Part shown: piece after piece, positions 1-8,061 of the stretch
Numbering within the stretch: the stretch's first letter is position 1
How the letters are laid out: each line of letters begins with the position of its first letter
Assembly (NCBI GenBank): GCA_051867875.1
Contig: JBJDZG010000022.1
Location: 1-52,773, forward strand
Direction of reading: 5' to 3'
Length of the DNA stretch: 52,773 nucleotides
Source: RGIG4608 sp051867875
Lineage (GTDB): Bacteria > Bacillota > Clostridia > Oscillospirales > CAG-272
Translations under genes and position numbers: made by a program
The notes under the pieces: generated by a model
Databases searched by the model: none
Told to the model about the DNA's origin: nothing
The model's input: the letters and a program-made list of their open reading frames with translations, nothing else

Positions 1-355
1 TAAGCATCCCTATCTTTTTGCGGAACGCTCGCCCTTACGGGCGAGAACCCGCGCTTTTCTAAACCGAACGAGGACAAATCTCCGTTTTTGCTTGCAAAAC
101 GCGGTTGTAAAACCGCGAGGAGGATTTGCAGAGGGACTTGAAGTGAAGTTTATTTCAGCACTCGTTTGGCAAGTCCCTCGGGCCACCTTGGAAGGTTCAC
201 GCGGGCGTGAACTGATTTTGTCTGCTAGGTGTCTCGCAAGCGGACACCGTCGCCAAGCCAAAATTGCGAACCGGATTCTGCGCGCGTAGCGCGCAGAGCC
301 GAAGCGGATTCTACGCGCGTAGCGCGTAGAACCGAACCGATTGGGTATGGCGACC
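1..355. repeat. Palindrome-rich intergenic region, no gene
   Basis: No credible gene is seen here; the open frames on both strands are low-complexity shadows. The DNA is a string of short perfect or near-perfect palindromes, such as GCTCGCCC/GGGCGAG near 30-45, GTTCACGCGGGCGTGAAC near 197-214, and two related copies of a CGCGCGTAGCGCG core near 280 and 315. A 14-bp word, GTCGCCAAGCCAAA, occurs at 249-262 and again at 498-511. This looks like the clustered intergenic repeats common in gut Clostridia; its function is unknown. Confidence 0.6.
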
Positions 356-394
356 AAAAAGCTGAGGGTACGCTATGCGTGCCCTCAGCTTTTT
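356..394. terminator. Strong bidirectional hairpin
   Basis: AAAAAGCTGAGGG (356-368) pairs with CCCTCAGCTTTTT (382-394), with an inner ACGC/GCGT pair. The A/T runs on both sides make it a plausible Rho-independent terminator in either direction. On the minus strand it would terminate the small gene at 516-710. Confidence 0.65.
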
Positions 395-515
395 GAGTAT
401 AGATTCCTTAAAGGATATTTCTTTTTTAGCTGACAAACTGAAAATTATACGTCTAACAAAATAATCTCCGCATCATTAATTTTATATTTTCAATTCGGTC
501 GCCAAGCCAAATTTA

Positions 516-710
516 CTAAAACAATTTATCAATATCTTTGACTTTGAATTTTTGAACCATTCCACAGCTCTTACAGCAATAACAAACTACTGAACTTCTT
601 TTTGGCTTGAATTTATTTATCTCTCCTTCCGGATAAAAAAATATTCCATGCATTCCTGCCATCTGCCCTTTTATTAATTCTCCGCCACAATTTTCACATT
701 TTGCTTCCAT
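516..710 (-). CDS. Small zinc-ribbon protein
   Basis: This 64-residue protein has four cysteine-containing positions arranged as C5-x2-C8 near the start and a second CxxC-type cluster (C..C.SCG) in the middle, the usual layout of a small treble-clef or zinc-ribbon fold. It resembles the short DUF6487-type zinc-ribbon proteins of Firmicutes, though I recognise it only by pattern. The start is well supported: GGAGG lies just upstream of the ATG and a promoter (744-771) precedes it. It is monocistronic, flanked by repeat DNA. It is probably cytosolic; a molecular role cannot be assigned. Confidence 0.7.
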   Translation of the reverse strand: MEAKCENCGGELIKGQMAGMHGIFFYPEGEINKFKPKRSSVVCYCCKSCGMVQKFKVKDIDKLF

Positions 711-743
711 TACGTTTCCTCCATAGATTTCAAATTTACTTCA

Positions 744-771
744 ATTATAACAAAGCAATAAAAACACTCAA
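744..771 (-). promoter_or_regulatory. Sigma-A-type promoter for the zinc-ribbon gene
   Basis: Read on the minus strand, TTGAGT (766-771) and TATAAT (744-749) are separated by 16 bp. The start codon at 710 lies about 35 nt downstream, with a GGAGG site between. Confidence 0.55.
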
Positions 772-799
772 AATATGCTATTGCATATTCCGATTTATC

Positions 800-1058
800 G
801 ACATAGGCATTATAGCAAGAAATAGGTCGAAAGTCAACTCCACCGGTCCGATTCCGTGCAGTAGGTCGAAAAGTGAAATATCTCGCTGTCGCTCGATGTG
901 AAATAATGACCTACGGTCATTGTGAAATATCGGTTTCGTTTCACTCCACCGATGTGAAATGAAATAAATCCCCCCACGCCCGCCGGCATTTCACACGCCG
1001 CAGGCGTATTTCACGCACGAAGTGCATTTCACAAATCCCGCAAGGGATTTATTTCGTT
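800..1058. repeat. Array of GTGAAAT-separated mini-palindromes
   Basis: The words GTGAAAT/ATTTCAC recur about ten times and alternate with short palindromes: ATGACCTACGGTCAT, CGCCGCAGGCG, GCACGAAGTGC and AATCCCGCAAGGGATT. Each palindrome differs in sequence while the spacer word is constant. No reading frame is convincing. This is a mosaic intergenic repeat; a role as a REP-like element or in RNA processing is conjecture. Confidence 0.6.
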
Positions 1059-1059
1059 G

Positions 1060-1094
1060 AAAAAAGCACTTGCGTAAAACGCAAGTGCTTTTTT
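1060..1094 (-). terminator. Rho-independent terminator of tRNA-Cys
   Basis: AAAAAAGCACTTGCG and CGCAAGTGCTTTTTT form a 15-bp stem with a five-base loop. On the minus strand it follows the tRNA 3' end directly and ends in a U run. Confidence 0.85.
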
Positions 1095-1095
1095 C

Positions 1096-1169
1096 TGGAG
1101 GCGCCACCCGGAATCGGACCGGGGATAGAGGTGTTGCAGACCTTTGCCTTACCGCTTGGCCATGGCGCC
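1096..1169 (-). tRNA. tRNA-Cys (anticodon GCA)
   Basis: On the minus strand the gene starts with GGCGCC and ends with GGCGCC-U-CCA, giving a complete acceptor stem with U73, the discriminator base of tRNA-Cys. The CCA is encoded (1096-1098). The anticodon loop CTGCAAC carries GCA, and the T arm reads CCGGT-CCGATTC-CGGG. All four arms can be drawn. A terminator lies immediately downstream. Confidence 0.95.
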
Positions 1170-1271
1170 GTCTTATTGTTAGCATATGGATTATATCATA
1201 AAGAAATTCCGTTGTCAAGGGGCTTTTTTATATTTATGAAGCCGTATTTTCAATTATTTTTTCAAAAACTC

Positions 1272-1299
1272 TTGACAAATCCCAAAAATTCGGTATAAT
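1272..1299 (+). promoter_or_regulatory. rpsF operon promoter
   Basis: TTGACA (1272-1277) and TATAAT (1294-1299) are both perfect, with a 16-bp spacer. The promoter is about 90 bp upstream of the rpsF start, leaving an 80-nt leader. Confidence 0.85.
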
Positions 1300-1310
1300 A
1301 TAGAAATGAT

Positions 1311-1368
1311 GCGGACAAAATGTCCGTCTCTCTGTCGCACAAAAAATAACAGTGCGAACTTAAAGTCC
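1311..1368 (+). promoter_or_regulatory. rpsF leader with two hairpins
   Basis: The leader contains GGACA-AAA-TGTCC (1313-1325) and TCGCAC/GTGCGA (1335-1340 with 1352-1357). Many bacterial rpsF leaders carry an S6:S18-binding autoregulatory RNA. The position fits that element, but I did not confirm its conserved bulge, so the identity is an inference. Confidence 0.35.
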
Positions 1369-1387
1369 ATAGGGAGGTGTAAAAATT

Positions 1388-1783
1388 ATGGAAAAGGTAG
1401 TCAATACTTATGAAAACCTGTTCATCGTTAGTCTTGCAAACGGAGAAGCCGCTGCAAAAGAGACCGTGAACAAATTCACAACGTTGATAGCTAGCAACGC
1501 AGAAATCGTTGAGGTTGCTGAATGGGGCAGACGCCGCCTTGCATATCTCATCAACGACGAGAGCGAGGGTTATTACACAGTTGTAACTTTCAAGACCGCT
1601 TCCGATTTCCCCGCAGAGCTCGACCGTTTGTTCAACATTGACGAAAATGTTATGCGTTCAATGACAATCAAACTCGACCTCAAGGCAATCGAAAGAAACA
1701 ACGCCGCTAAAAAGGCTGCTGTTGTTGCCGAAGCAGTTGAGGAAGTAGCAGAGGTTGCCGAAGAAACAACCGACGCTGAATAA
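1388..1783 (+). CDS. rpsF: 30S ribosomal protein S6
   Basis: This 131-residue protein is the S6 component of the small-subunit platform, where it pairs with S18. The N-terminal part matches the family (YENLFIVS near residue 8, WGRRRLAYLI near 48, and the R-x-MTIKLD strand near 95). The last 25 residues are Ala/Glu/Val-rich, a low-complexity tail typical of Clostridial S6. AGGGAGGTG precedes the ATG. It is the first gene of an rpsF-ssb-rpsR operon, 22 bp from ssb, and a strong promoter lies upstream. Identification is secure. Confidence 0.97.
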   Translation: MEKVVNTYENLFIVSLANGEAAAKETVNKFTTLIASNAEIVEVAEWGRRRLAYLINDESEGYYTVVTFKTASDFPAELDRLFNIDENVMRSMTIKLDLKAIERNNAAKKAAVVAEAVEEVAEVAEETTDAE

Positions 1784-1805
1784 TTGTTAAGGGAGGTAAA
1801 GTAAA

Positions 1806-2264
1806 GTGTCAAATCTCAATTTGAATAAAGTCGTTCTTTGCGGACGTCTTACTGCAGACCCTGAACTCAAACAGACTCAAAACGGAATCGCCGTTGTTTC
1901 CTTCACGCTCGCTGTAAATCGCAGATTTCAGAGAGGTGCTGACGGACAGAACAACTCTCAGGCGGATTTCATCAACTGTGTCGCTTGGAGACAGACCGCT
2001 GAATTTATTTCAAAATATTTCAGAAAAGGCTCTTCTCTCTGCATAACAGGCTCTATCCAGACAAGAAGCTGGGCGGACAACGCAGGCGCTAAACGCTACG
2101 CAACGGAAGTTGTCGTTGATGAGGCTATGTTCGTTGACAGTCGCGCTGAGGCAGCAGGCTCCGGCAGTTATATTCCCGACGCTTACGGTTCTCCTTCGTT
2201 CTCTTCAGGTGCAGATGCACCCAACTTTGAAGAAATCAAAACAGACGATGATTTGCCGTTCTGA
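1806..2264 (+). CDS. ssb: Single-stranded DNA-binding protein
   Basis: This 152-residue SSB starts with GTG behind a GGGAGGTAA ribosome binding site. The OB-fold spans roughly residues 1-110: LNKVVLCGRLTADPELK opens it, followed by FTLAVNRRF, DFINCVAWR and the KGSSLCITGSIQTRSW strand. The rest is a Gly/Ser/Pro-rich linker ending in the acidic tip DDDLPF, which recruits repair and replication partners. Its place between rpsF and rpsR is the classical Firmicutes arrangement. Confidence 0.97.
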   Translation: MSNLNLNKVVLCGRLTADPELKQTQNGIAVVSFTLAVNRRFQRGADGQNNSQADFINCVAWRQTAEFISKYFRKGSSLCITGSIQTRSWADNAGAKRYATEVVVDEAMFVDSRAEAAGSGSYIPDAYGSPSFSSGADAPNFEEIKTDDDLPF

Positions 2265-2299
2265 ACAAATCGCAAAATAATACAGGAGGATTTCATAAC

Positions 2300-2548
2300 A
2301 TGGAAAAGAATGTTTCTCGTCCGGTTCGTTTCAACAACCGTAGAAGAAAAAAGGTCTGCATCTTCTGTGAAGATAAGATCTCTTATATTGATTATAAGGA
2401 TTCTGCAAAGCTCAGAAAGTTCATCAGCGAGCGCGGCAAGATTCTTCCCAGAAGAATTTCCGGCACATGCGCTATGCATCAGAGAAAGCTTACAACAGCT
2501 ATCAAGCGTGCACGTCAGGTAGCTCTTCTGCCTTATATCGCTGAATAA
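2300..2548 (+). CDS. rpsR: 30S ribosomal protein S18
   Basis: This 82-residue basic protein binds 16S rRNA with S6 on the platform of the 30S subunit. It shows the family signature DYKDSAKLRKFISERGKILPRR, interrupted only by usual variation, then TGTCA-like GTCAMHQRKLTTAIKRAR and a short ALLPY end. Cysteines near residues 20, 23, 53 suggest a zinc-binding paralogue form. An AGGAGG site precedes the ATG. It is the last gene of the operon and is followed by a terminator. Confidence 0.96.
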   Translation: MEKNVSRPVRFNNRRRKKVCIFCEDKISYIDYKDSAKLRKFISERGKILPRRISGTCAMHQRKLTTAIKRARQVALLPYIAE

Positions 2549-2563
2549 GTCAATATAAATATA

Positions 2564-2591
2564 ACTCCACCGCGGCGCGGTGGAGTTTTTT
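2564..2591 (+). terminator. Terminator of the rpsF-ssb-rpsR operon
   Basis: ACTCCACCG (2564-2572) pairs with CGGTGGAGT (2578-2586) and is followed by a T run. Confidence 0.85.
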
Positions 2592-2678
2592 ACCGCCGAC
2601 AAAGCCGTGCTGCCGCAAGCAAATTTTTATCGAATATCGAATTAGTATGGCATTATCTTTATAATTCAGCTAAAAAAC

Positions 2679-2775
2679 GGCACAAGGGCATCATCGAGAG
2701 CCCTTGTGCCGACTTGCTTTTTCCGTTCCCGTTCTCTGCGTTGCTTTTGTTGCGCTACGAAAACGAGAACGGAAA
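2679..2775. repeat. Two inverted repeats downstream of coaX
   Basis: GGCACAAGGGC (2679-2689) pairs with GCCCTTGTGCC (2700-2710), and TTTTCCGTTC (2718-2727) pairs with GAACGGAAAA further right (about 2765-2775). The stretch 2592-2813 has no gene. The hairpins may end coaX transcription on the minus strand, but neither has a clean U tract. Confidence 0.5.
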
Positions 2776-2813
2776 ATATCCCTGCCTTTCTCAGCAGTGT
2801 AGTTTTTGTATTT

Positions 2814-3578
2814 TTATCTGTTTTTATGATACAAAATATTAAGTCCTTTAAGGACTAATGCGGGGTCATGAATCATATCTCTTTTGCAGTGGGGAATTAT
2901 CGAGTGGGAATAACCGCCCGTTACGTAGACGGGGAGCTTTTCGCCGACTTCATCGTTGATTCGTTCAATCATTCCGTCAATAAGGCTTGCGTTGCCGAAA
3001 ACCACGCCCGATTTCATACAGTCAACGGTGTTTTTTCCGATGACGCGCGCGGGTGCTTCGAGACTTACCTGCGGAAGCTGTGCCGTTCCGCTTGAAAGAG
3101 CGTGAAGTCCCATCATTACGCCGGGAATTATGGAAACGCCCGTGAACGCTCCGTTCTTGTCCGTAACTATCATTTTAGTAGCCGTTCCGATGTCAATAAT
3201 AAGAGCAGGGGAGCGGTAAAATTCCTTAGTTGCCACGCAGGAGCAGATGAGGTCTGCGCCGACGGTTGCGGGTGCGTCGCAGAGAATGTCGATGCCGATA
3301 TCCATTTTTGAGGATACCATAAGGGCGTCCACTCCGTAAACTATATTGATAGCACTCTTGAAAACGGAGTTAAGACAGGGTACGACGGACGAAATTATCG
3401 CGCCCTCGATATTGTCTTTATTCACTCCGTAAGGGTAGAGCAGAGTGCGTATTTTCCCTGCATATTCGTCCTCGGTCCTTTCCGTTTCGGTGGACAGACG
3501 GACGGTGAATTTGAGCTTGTCGCCGTCAAAAACGCCAAGTGTTATGCTCGTATTGCCTATATCTGCGGTAAGTACCAT
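2814..3578 (-). CDS. coaX: Type III pantothenate kinase
   Basis: This 254-residue CoaX phosphorylates pantothenate with ATP, the first step of coenzyme A synthesis, in the cytosol. The ASKHA-fold signatures are visible: DIGNT at residues 6-10 (phosphate 1), GADLI near 107 (pantothenate site), IDIGTATK near 128 and PGVMMGLHAL near 152, then VTGG near 221. Length is typical. The ATG is 8 nt after AAAGGAAC and behind a perfect promoter. No biotin ligase or other CoA gene is adjacent. Confidence 0.93.
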   Translation of the reverse strand: MVLTADIGNTSITLGVFDGDKLKFTVRLSTETERTEDEYAGKIRTLLYPYGVNKDNIEGAIISSVVPCLNSVFKSAINIVYGVDALMVSSKMDIGIDILCDAPATVGADLICSCVATKEFYRSPALIIDIGTATKMIVTDKNGAFTGVSIIPGVMMGLHALSSGTAQLPQVSLEAPARVIGKNTVDCMKSGVVFGNASLIDGMIERINDEVGEKLPVYVTGGYSHSIIPHCKRDMIHDPALVLKGLNILYHKNR

Positions 3579-3610
3579 ATTTTAAGTTCCTTTCGGATAT
3601 TTTCGGTTGC

Positions 3611-3639
3611 ATTATAGCACAAAAGCGGATATGTGTCAA
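3611..3639 (-). promoter_or_regulatory. coaX promoter
   Basis: On the minus strand TTGACA (3634-3639) and TATAAT (3611-3616) are exact, with a 17-bp spacer. The coaX start is 33 nt downstream of the -10 box. Confidence 0.85.
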
Positions 3640-3685
3640 GCCCTCTGCGCCTTTGCAATTGCAATTTCAGGAGAGCAATTTTCTC

Positions 3686-3714
3686 TTGACTTTTCGGCTT
3701 ACTTATAGTATTAT
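3686..3714 (+). promoter_or_regulatory. Promoter of the sugar ABC operon
   Basis: TTGACT (3686-3691) and TATTAT (3709-3714) have a 17-bp spacer. The first permease starts 40 nt downstream at 3754. Confidence 0.65.
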
Positions 3715-3753
3715 TAGTGTGAATAAATATGTTTGCCAAAGGTTGGTGAAATA

Positions 3754-4671
3754 ATGAAAACAAAAGCGAAAAAGAAACTGAAGCTAAGCAAGGACGTCAA
3801 GGGCTGGCTGTATCTTTTTCCCGCGTTTGCCTTTATTGCGGTTTTTATGCTCTATCCCTTGATTGACGTTCTTATATACTCCTTTGAGGAGGGCTTCAAT
3901 TTCTCATCGGGCGAGTATTTCGGTATAGGCTTTTACAATTACAGCTACGTTCTTCACGACCCGTACTTTTTGCAGGCGATAAAGAACACGTTTATCCTCG
4001 TCGTCATTACCGTTCCTCTCTCCACGGGCTTGGCTCTGCTCATTTCCGTAGGGCTCTCGTCCATCAAGATGCTCCGAAAGGCATATCAGACCGTATTCTT
4101 CCTGCCCTACGTTACGAATACGCTCGCGGTGGGACTCGTTTTTATGATTCTGTTTAAGAGGACGGAATACAGCGACGGACTTGTGAATTTTATTATCACG
4201 AGCCTCGGCGGAAACGTCATTGACTTCATTGACGGCTCGTACGCCGCAAAAATGTTTGTGCTCTGCCTTTATACTGTCTGGGTTGTAATGCCTTTTAAGA
4301 TTCTCATCTTCACCTCGGCGCTTGCGTCCGTTGACAGAACGCTCTACGACGCGGCGAAGATTGACTCAACGCCCAAGAACAGAGTATTTTGGAAGATAAC
4401 ACTGCCAATGATATCTCCGACGGTATTTTATCTCGTCATAACCGGTTTTATAGGCGCATTTAAGGCGTACAGCGACGCCGTTGCTATATTCGGAACACAG
4501 CTTAACGTAGCGGGAATGAACACCATCGTCGGCTATATTTACGATATGCTCTACGGCGACGGCGGCGGATATCCGTCCTTTGCGTCCGCGGCGGCAATAA
4601 TACTCTTCTGCATCGTGCTGACCGTTACGGTTATAAATCTCACGGTCTCAAAGAAGAAAGTCCACTACTGA
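3754..4671 (+). CDS. Carbohydrate ABC transporter permease (MsmF/UgpA type)
   Basis: This 305-residue inner-membrane permease belongs to the binding-protein-dependent sugar transporters. A charged N-terminus (KTKAKKKLKLSK) precedes six predicted membrane segments, the first being GWLYLFPAFAFIAVFMLYP, typical of the MalF/UgpA class. The EAA loop that contacts the ATPase lies near residue 205 (LYDAAKIDSTPKNRVFWKITLPMI). I chose ATG 3754 because the in-frame TTG at 3733 has no ribosome binding site, whereas AAGGTTGGTGA precedes 3754. It is the first gene of a permease-permease-binding protein operon. The ATPase is not encoded here and must be supplied elsewhere, as is common for this family. Confidence 0.9.
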   Translation: MKTKAKKKLKLSKDVKGWLYLFPAFAFIAVFMLYPLIDVLIYSFEEGFNFSSGEYFGIGFYNYSYVLHDPYFLQAIKNTFILVVITVPLSTGLALLISVGLSSIKMLRKAYQTVFFLPYVTNTLAVGLVFMILFKRTEYSDGLVNFIITSLGGNVIDFIDGSYAAKMFVLCLYTVWVVMPFKILIFTSALASVDRTLYDAAKIDSTPKNRVFWKITLPMISPTVFYLVITGFIGAFKAYSDAVAIFGTQLNVAGMNTIVGYIYDMLYGDGGGYPSFASAAAIILFCIVLTVTVINLTVSKKKVHY

Positions 4672-4683
4672 GGGGGTGCGGAT

Positions 4684-5550
4684 ATGAGTGAAATGAAACT
4701 TGCAAGCAAAAAGGAGCGTGTCGGAAGTGCCGTGCGCAAGACCTTTACCTATATCGGACTTTCCGTATGGGCGATTTTAGTGCTTTTCCCGTTCTATTGG
4801 ATGCTGCTGACCAGCATAAAATCGTTTTCCGAGTACAACGGCGAGAGCGTGCCCAAATTTTACCCCGCGCATATAACTTCCCAAAACTATATAGACGCGT
4901 TTACGGCAGTGCCCCTCGGCAGATATCTGCTCAATACGCTGATTTTTACCGTTGCGACGACGGCGGTGATGCTCGTTGTGATAGTTTTGGCGGCATTCGC
5001 CTTCGCAAGGCTTGAATTTAAGGGCAAAAACCTTGCTTTTACGCTCTTTTTGGCACTTATGATGATACCGAGTGAGCTCGTGGTTATCACGAATTTCGTA
5101 ACGATAAGCGATATGGGACTCAGAAACACCTTCCTCGGACTCATTCTGCCGTCGGTTACGTCGATTTTTTACCTCTATTTGCTCAAAGAGAACTTCGCGC
5201 AGATACCCGACGAGCTGTATTTTGCGGCTCAGGTGGACGGCTCGGGCGATTTCGGCTACCTTATGAGAGTAATGGTGCCCATGTCCTCGCCGACGATAAT
5301 TACCATTTTGATACTCAAAGTAATCGAGTGCTGGAATTCTTACGTCTGGCCGCGCCTTATCACCGACGACGAGATGAAATTCCTCGTTTCAAACGGAATA
5401 CAGTCGATAAGAGAGAGCGGTTTCGGACGTGAAAATATACCCGCGATGATGGCGGCAGTCGTCGTTATCTCGCTTCCGCTGATAGTGCTGTTTCTTGTGT
5501 TCAAGGACAGAATTATGGAGGGCGTTTCGAGAGGAGGTACAAAGGGATGA
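4684..5550 (+). CDS. Carbohydrate ABC transporter permease (MsmG/UgpE type)
   Basis: This 288-residue second permease would form the heterodimeric channel with the upstream gene product. The first membrane segment (YIGLSVWAILVLFPFYWMLLTS) is the hallmark of MalG/UgpE proteins. The EAA loop is at about residues 176-195 (ELYFAAQVDGSGDFGYLMRVMVPM). The ATG follows GAGGGGGTG and lies 12 bp after the previous stop. Its end overlaps the binding-protein start by 4 bp (ATGA), so translation is probably coupled. The substrate cannot be read from the sequence. Confidence 0.9.
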   Translation: MSEMKLASKKERVGSAVRKTFTYIGLSVWAILVLFPFYWMLLTSIKSFSEYNGESVPKFYPAHITSQNYIDAFTAVPLGRYLLNTLIFTVATTAVMLVVIVLAAFAFARLEFKGKNLAFTLFLALMMIPSELVVITNFVTISDMGLRNTFLGLILPSVTSIFYLYLLKENFAQIPDELYFAAQVDGSGDFGYLMRVMVPMSSPTIITILILKVIECWNSYVWPRLITDDEMKFLVSNGIQSIRESGFGRENIPAMMAAVVVISLPLIVLFLVFKDRIMEGVSRGGTKG

Positions 5551-7190
5551 AAAATTTCAAGAAAATCACTTCGTTTGTGCTCGTTCTGCTGATGATTTTG
5601 CCCCTCGTAGTGCTTTCGGGCTGTCACGGACGCGTTTCGAACGTCATCTTCAATATGCCCGACAGCTTTGACACGGAAAAAACTTATGAAATAACCTTTT
5701 GGGCAAAAAACGAGAACAACGCAAATCAGCGCGCTATTTACAAGATGGCAGTTGAGAGCTTTGAAGAGCTCTATCCGAATATCAAGGTTACGTTGAGAAA
5801 TTTCACCGACTATGGCGAGATATATAATAACGTAATAACCAATATTTCCACAAATACCACTCCAAACGTGTGTATAACCTACCCCGACCACATCGCAACC
5901 TATATTGAGGGAGAGAACGTCATAGCACCCCTTGAAGCACTTATGTTCGATGAAAAATACGGACTCGGCGGCAGCGAGCTCAGGTTCGATTCGCCCACCG
6001 TGGACGAAATAATCCCCGAATTTCTCGGCGAGGGTCAGATAGGCGGCGTGCAGTATGCGCTTCCGTTTATGCGCTCAACCGAGGCGTGTTACGTAAACCG
6101 AGATTTCGTTGAGGCACTCGGATTTACGCTTCCCGAAACGCTCACGTGGGATTTCATTTGGGAAGTCAGCGAGGCGGCTGTGGCTCTGGGTAAAAAGACC
6201 GTACTTGGCGCGCAGGGCAAAGAGGAAGAGGTCTGGGTGGCGAACGGTCAAAAGACCTTTATTCCTTTTATCTATAAGTCCACGGACAATATGATGATAT
6301 CAATGCTTAAACAGCTCGGTGCGCCTTATTCGGACGAAAATGCCAATATCGGTATTTTCAACGATACGACTAAGGGACTTCTTTACGAGATATCCGAGCA
6401 CACGAAGAGCGGAGCGTTTTCGACCTTCTCCGTTTCGGGCTACCCCGGAAATTTCCTCAATCAAGGTCAGTGCATTTTCGCAATAGACTCAACCGCAGGC
6501 TCTGCTTGGATGGGAACTGACGCACCGCTTATCGACGTCCCCGAGGATAAACTCGCTCACTTTGATACGGTGGTTATGGAGATACCGCAGTACGATACGG
6601 AAAATCCCAAAATGATATCGCAGGGTCCGTCGCTCTGCATTTTCAACAAAGAGGACACAGGCGAGGTTCTCGCATCGTGGCTCTTTGCGCAGTATCTGCT
6701 CACTAATGAAATGCAGATAGCTTACGCGCAGACCGAGGGCTATATTCCCGTTACCTCAAAGGCGCAGAATTCAGCCGAATATCAGGACTATCTCTCCCGC
6801 GCAGGAGAGGATAACGAGCTTTATTACAGCGTTAAGATAGAAGCGTCAAAGCTCCTTATTGAAAACACCGAAAACACCTTTACCGCACCCGTTTTCAACG
6901 GCTCAATGTCGCTTCGAAACGTCGCGGGCGAGCTGATTGAGGACGTAGTGAAATCCACAAGGCGTAAAAAGACCATTGACGAGAAGTATTTTGCGGAGCT
7001 TTTTGCAAAGATGACCTCGCTATACAAGCTCGACCAGATTGAGGGCGCAAGCGGTGTAAAAAAGGAGCTCGGCGCGCTCCCGACGGAATCCGTGATACTT
7101 CTGTCGGCGCTCGGTGTTACCTGGCTTGGAATAATATCATATTATGCGCTTTCGGGCGTTAAAAAAAGAAAATCAAATCAGAAATTCTAA
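5547..7190 (+). CDS. Extracellular sugar-binding lipoprotein with C-terminal membrane segment
   Basis: This 547-residue solute-binding protein of the MalE/UgpB class has a signal peptide ending in the lipobox VLSGC (Cys about 26). The mature part starts with YEITFWAKNENNANQ, the typical first strand, and contains ITFWA, YPNIKVTLRNF and an AYAQTEGYIPVT segment near residue 395. Unusually, the C-terminus adds a hydrophobic stretch (about 515-535) followed by KKRK, which looks like a second membrane anchor. It overlaps the upstream permease by ATGA. It would deliver an oligosaccharide or similar ligand to the two permeases. Confidence 0.88.
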   Translation: MKNFKKITSFVLVLLMILPLVVLSGCHGRVSNVIFNMPDSFDTEKTYEITFWAKNENNANQRAIYKMAVESFEELYPNIKVTLRNFTDYGEIYNNVITNISTNTTPNVCITYPDHIATYIEGENVIAPLEALMFDEKYGLGGSELRFDSPTVDEIIPEFLGEGQIGGVQYALPFMRSTEACYVNRDFVEALGFTLPETLTWDFIWEVSEAAVALGKKTVLGAQGKEEEVWVANGQKTFIPFIYKSTDNMMISMLKQLGAPYSDENANIGIFNDTTKGLLYEISEHTKSGAFSTFSVSGYPGNFLNQGQCIFAIDSTAGSAWMGTDAPLIDVPEDKLAHFDTVVMEIPQYDTENPKMISQGPSLCIFNKEDTGEVLASWLFAQYLLTNEMQIAYAQTEGYIPVTSKAQNSAEYQDYLSRAGEDNELYYSVKIEASKLLIENTENTFTAPVFNGSMSLRNVAGELIEDVVKSTRRKKTIDEKYFAELFAKMTSLYKLDQIEGASGVKKELGALPTESVILLSALGVTWLGIISYYALSGVKKRKSNQKF

Positions 7191-7197
7191 AAGAATG

Positions 7198-7226
7198 TTG
7201 ACAATGCAGAAAAAACTGTGTATAAT
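7198..7226 (+). promoter_or_regulatory. Consensus promoter of the poly-Thr lipoprotein gene
   Basis: TTGACA (7198-7203), 17-bp spacer, TATAAT (7221-7226). It sets the gene start: the in-frame start at 7218 falls inside the -10 box, so translation must begin at 7269. Confidence 0.88.
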
Positions 7227-7268
7227 ATATGTGAAAAATTTTCTTTAATACGAAAAGGAGAAATTAAA

Positions 7269-8018
7269 ATGAAAAAAATTGTATGTTTGGTAATGGTTCT
7301 TGCATTGGCAGTAAGCCTTGTCGCTTGCGTTGGCGGAGGTTCCACAACTACCACGACAACTACCACAACAACAACGAATGACCAAAAGCCCTACGATATC
7401 TTCGAGAAGAGCGAAGGCGTTATGACTCATGAGGAGTATATCGCGGCAGAGCTTGATACAGAGGTCGTTATCGAGTGCTTCGTTCAGGGACATCAGTCCT
7501 GGTGGAACGGCAAGGTTACGGTTTACGCTCAGGACGACGTAGGCGGTTACTTTATGTATGAAATGGCTTGCTCCGAAGAGGACGCGGCAAGGCTTGTACC
7601 CGGCACGAAGATAAGAGTTACCGGCTACAAAACAGAGTGGTCCGGCGAGATTGAGGTGGCAAGCGGTGCAACCTTTGAAATTCTCGAGGGCAGCTATATT
7701 GCAGAGCCTGTTGACGTTACAGAGCTTCTCGGCACTGACGAGCTTGTTAAGTATCAGAATATGAAGGTTTCCTTCAAGGGACTTGAGGTTGTTTCCGTTG
7801 AATATCAGAACGGCGCTCCCGGCAAGGATATCTATGTTAAGGTTAATTACAACGGAGCAGAGTACGGCTTCTGTGTAGAGAGCTACCTTACAGCTCCCGA
7901 AACAGAGTTCTATCAGTCCTTCGCCGACCTCAAAGCAGGCGACGTTATTGACTGCGAGGGCTTCCTCTACTGGTACAACGGTGTTAATACGCACCTCACA
8001 AGCATCACGGTTAAATAA
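7269..8018 (+). CDS. Lipoprotein with poly-threonine stalk and two OB-like domains
   Basis: This 249-residue secreted protein has a lipoprotein signal peptide (KKIVCLVMVLALAVSLVAC), a GGGS and then eleven consecutive threonines before the folded part. The threonine run is written with mixed codons (ACA, ACT, ACC, ACG), so it is selected at protein level rather than a slipped microsatellite. The body looks like two OB-fold-type repeats, each with a conserved pattern: V-I-E-C-F-V-x-G / G-x-K-I-R-V-T-G-Y and later V-I-D-C-E-G-F. AAGGAG lies 8 nt before the ATG. It is monocistronic with its own promoter and terminator. The function is unknown; surface binding or envelope assembly are only guesses. 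Confidence 0.8.
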   Translation: MKKIVCLVMVLALAVSLVACVGGGSTTTTTTTTTTTNDQKPYDIFEKSEGVMTHEEYIAAELDTEVVIECFVQGHQSWWNGKVTVYAQDDVGGYFMYEMACSEEDAARLVPGTKIRVTGYKTEWSGEIEVASGATFEILEGSYIAEPVDVTELLGTDELVKYQNMKVSFKGLEVVSVEYQNGAPGKDIYVKVNYNGAEYGFCVESYLTAPETEFYQSFADLKAGDVIDCEGFLYWYNGVNTHLTSITVK

Positions 8019-8032
8019 TTCAGTATTTATCG

Positions 8033-8061
8033 GAAAAGCACCACTCGTGGTGCTTTTCTTT
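8033..8061 (+). terminator. Terminator of the poly-Thr lipoprotein gene
   Basis: GAAAAGCACCA and TGGTGCTTTTC form an 11-bp stem with a CTCG loop, followed by TTTT. Confidence 0.9.

Noticed and set aside
1..360. Possible CRISPR array from the repeated palindromes
   Set aside because: The palindromes differ in sequence and spacing, there are no constant repeats with uniform spacers, and no cas gene is present.
5340..5891. 183-residue minus-strand frame
   Set aside because: It lies across the junction of two well-supported ABC transporter genes and has no family resemblance.
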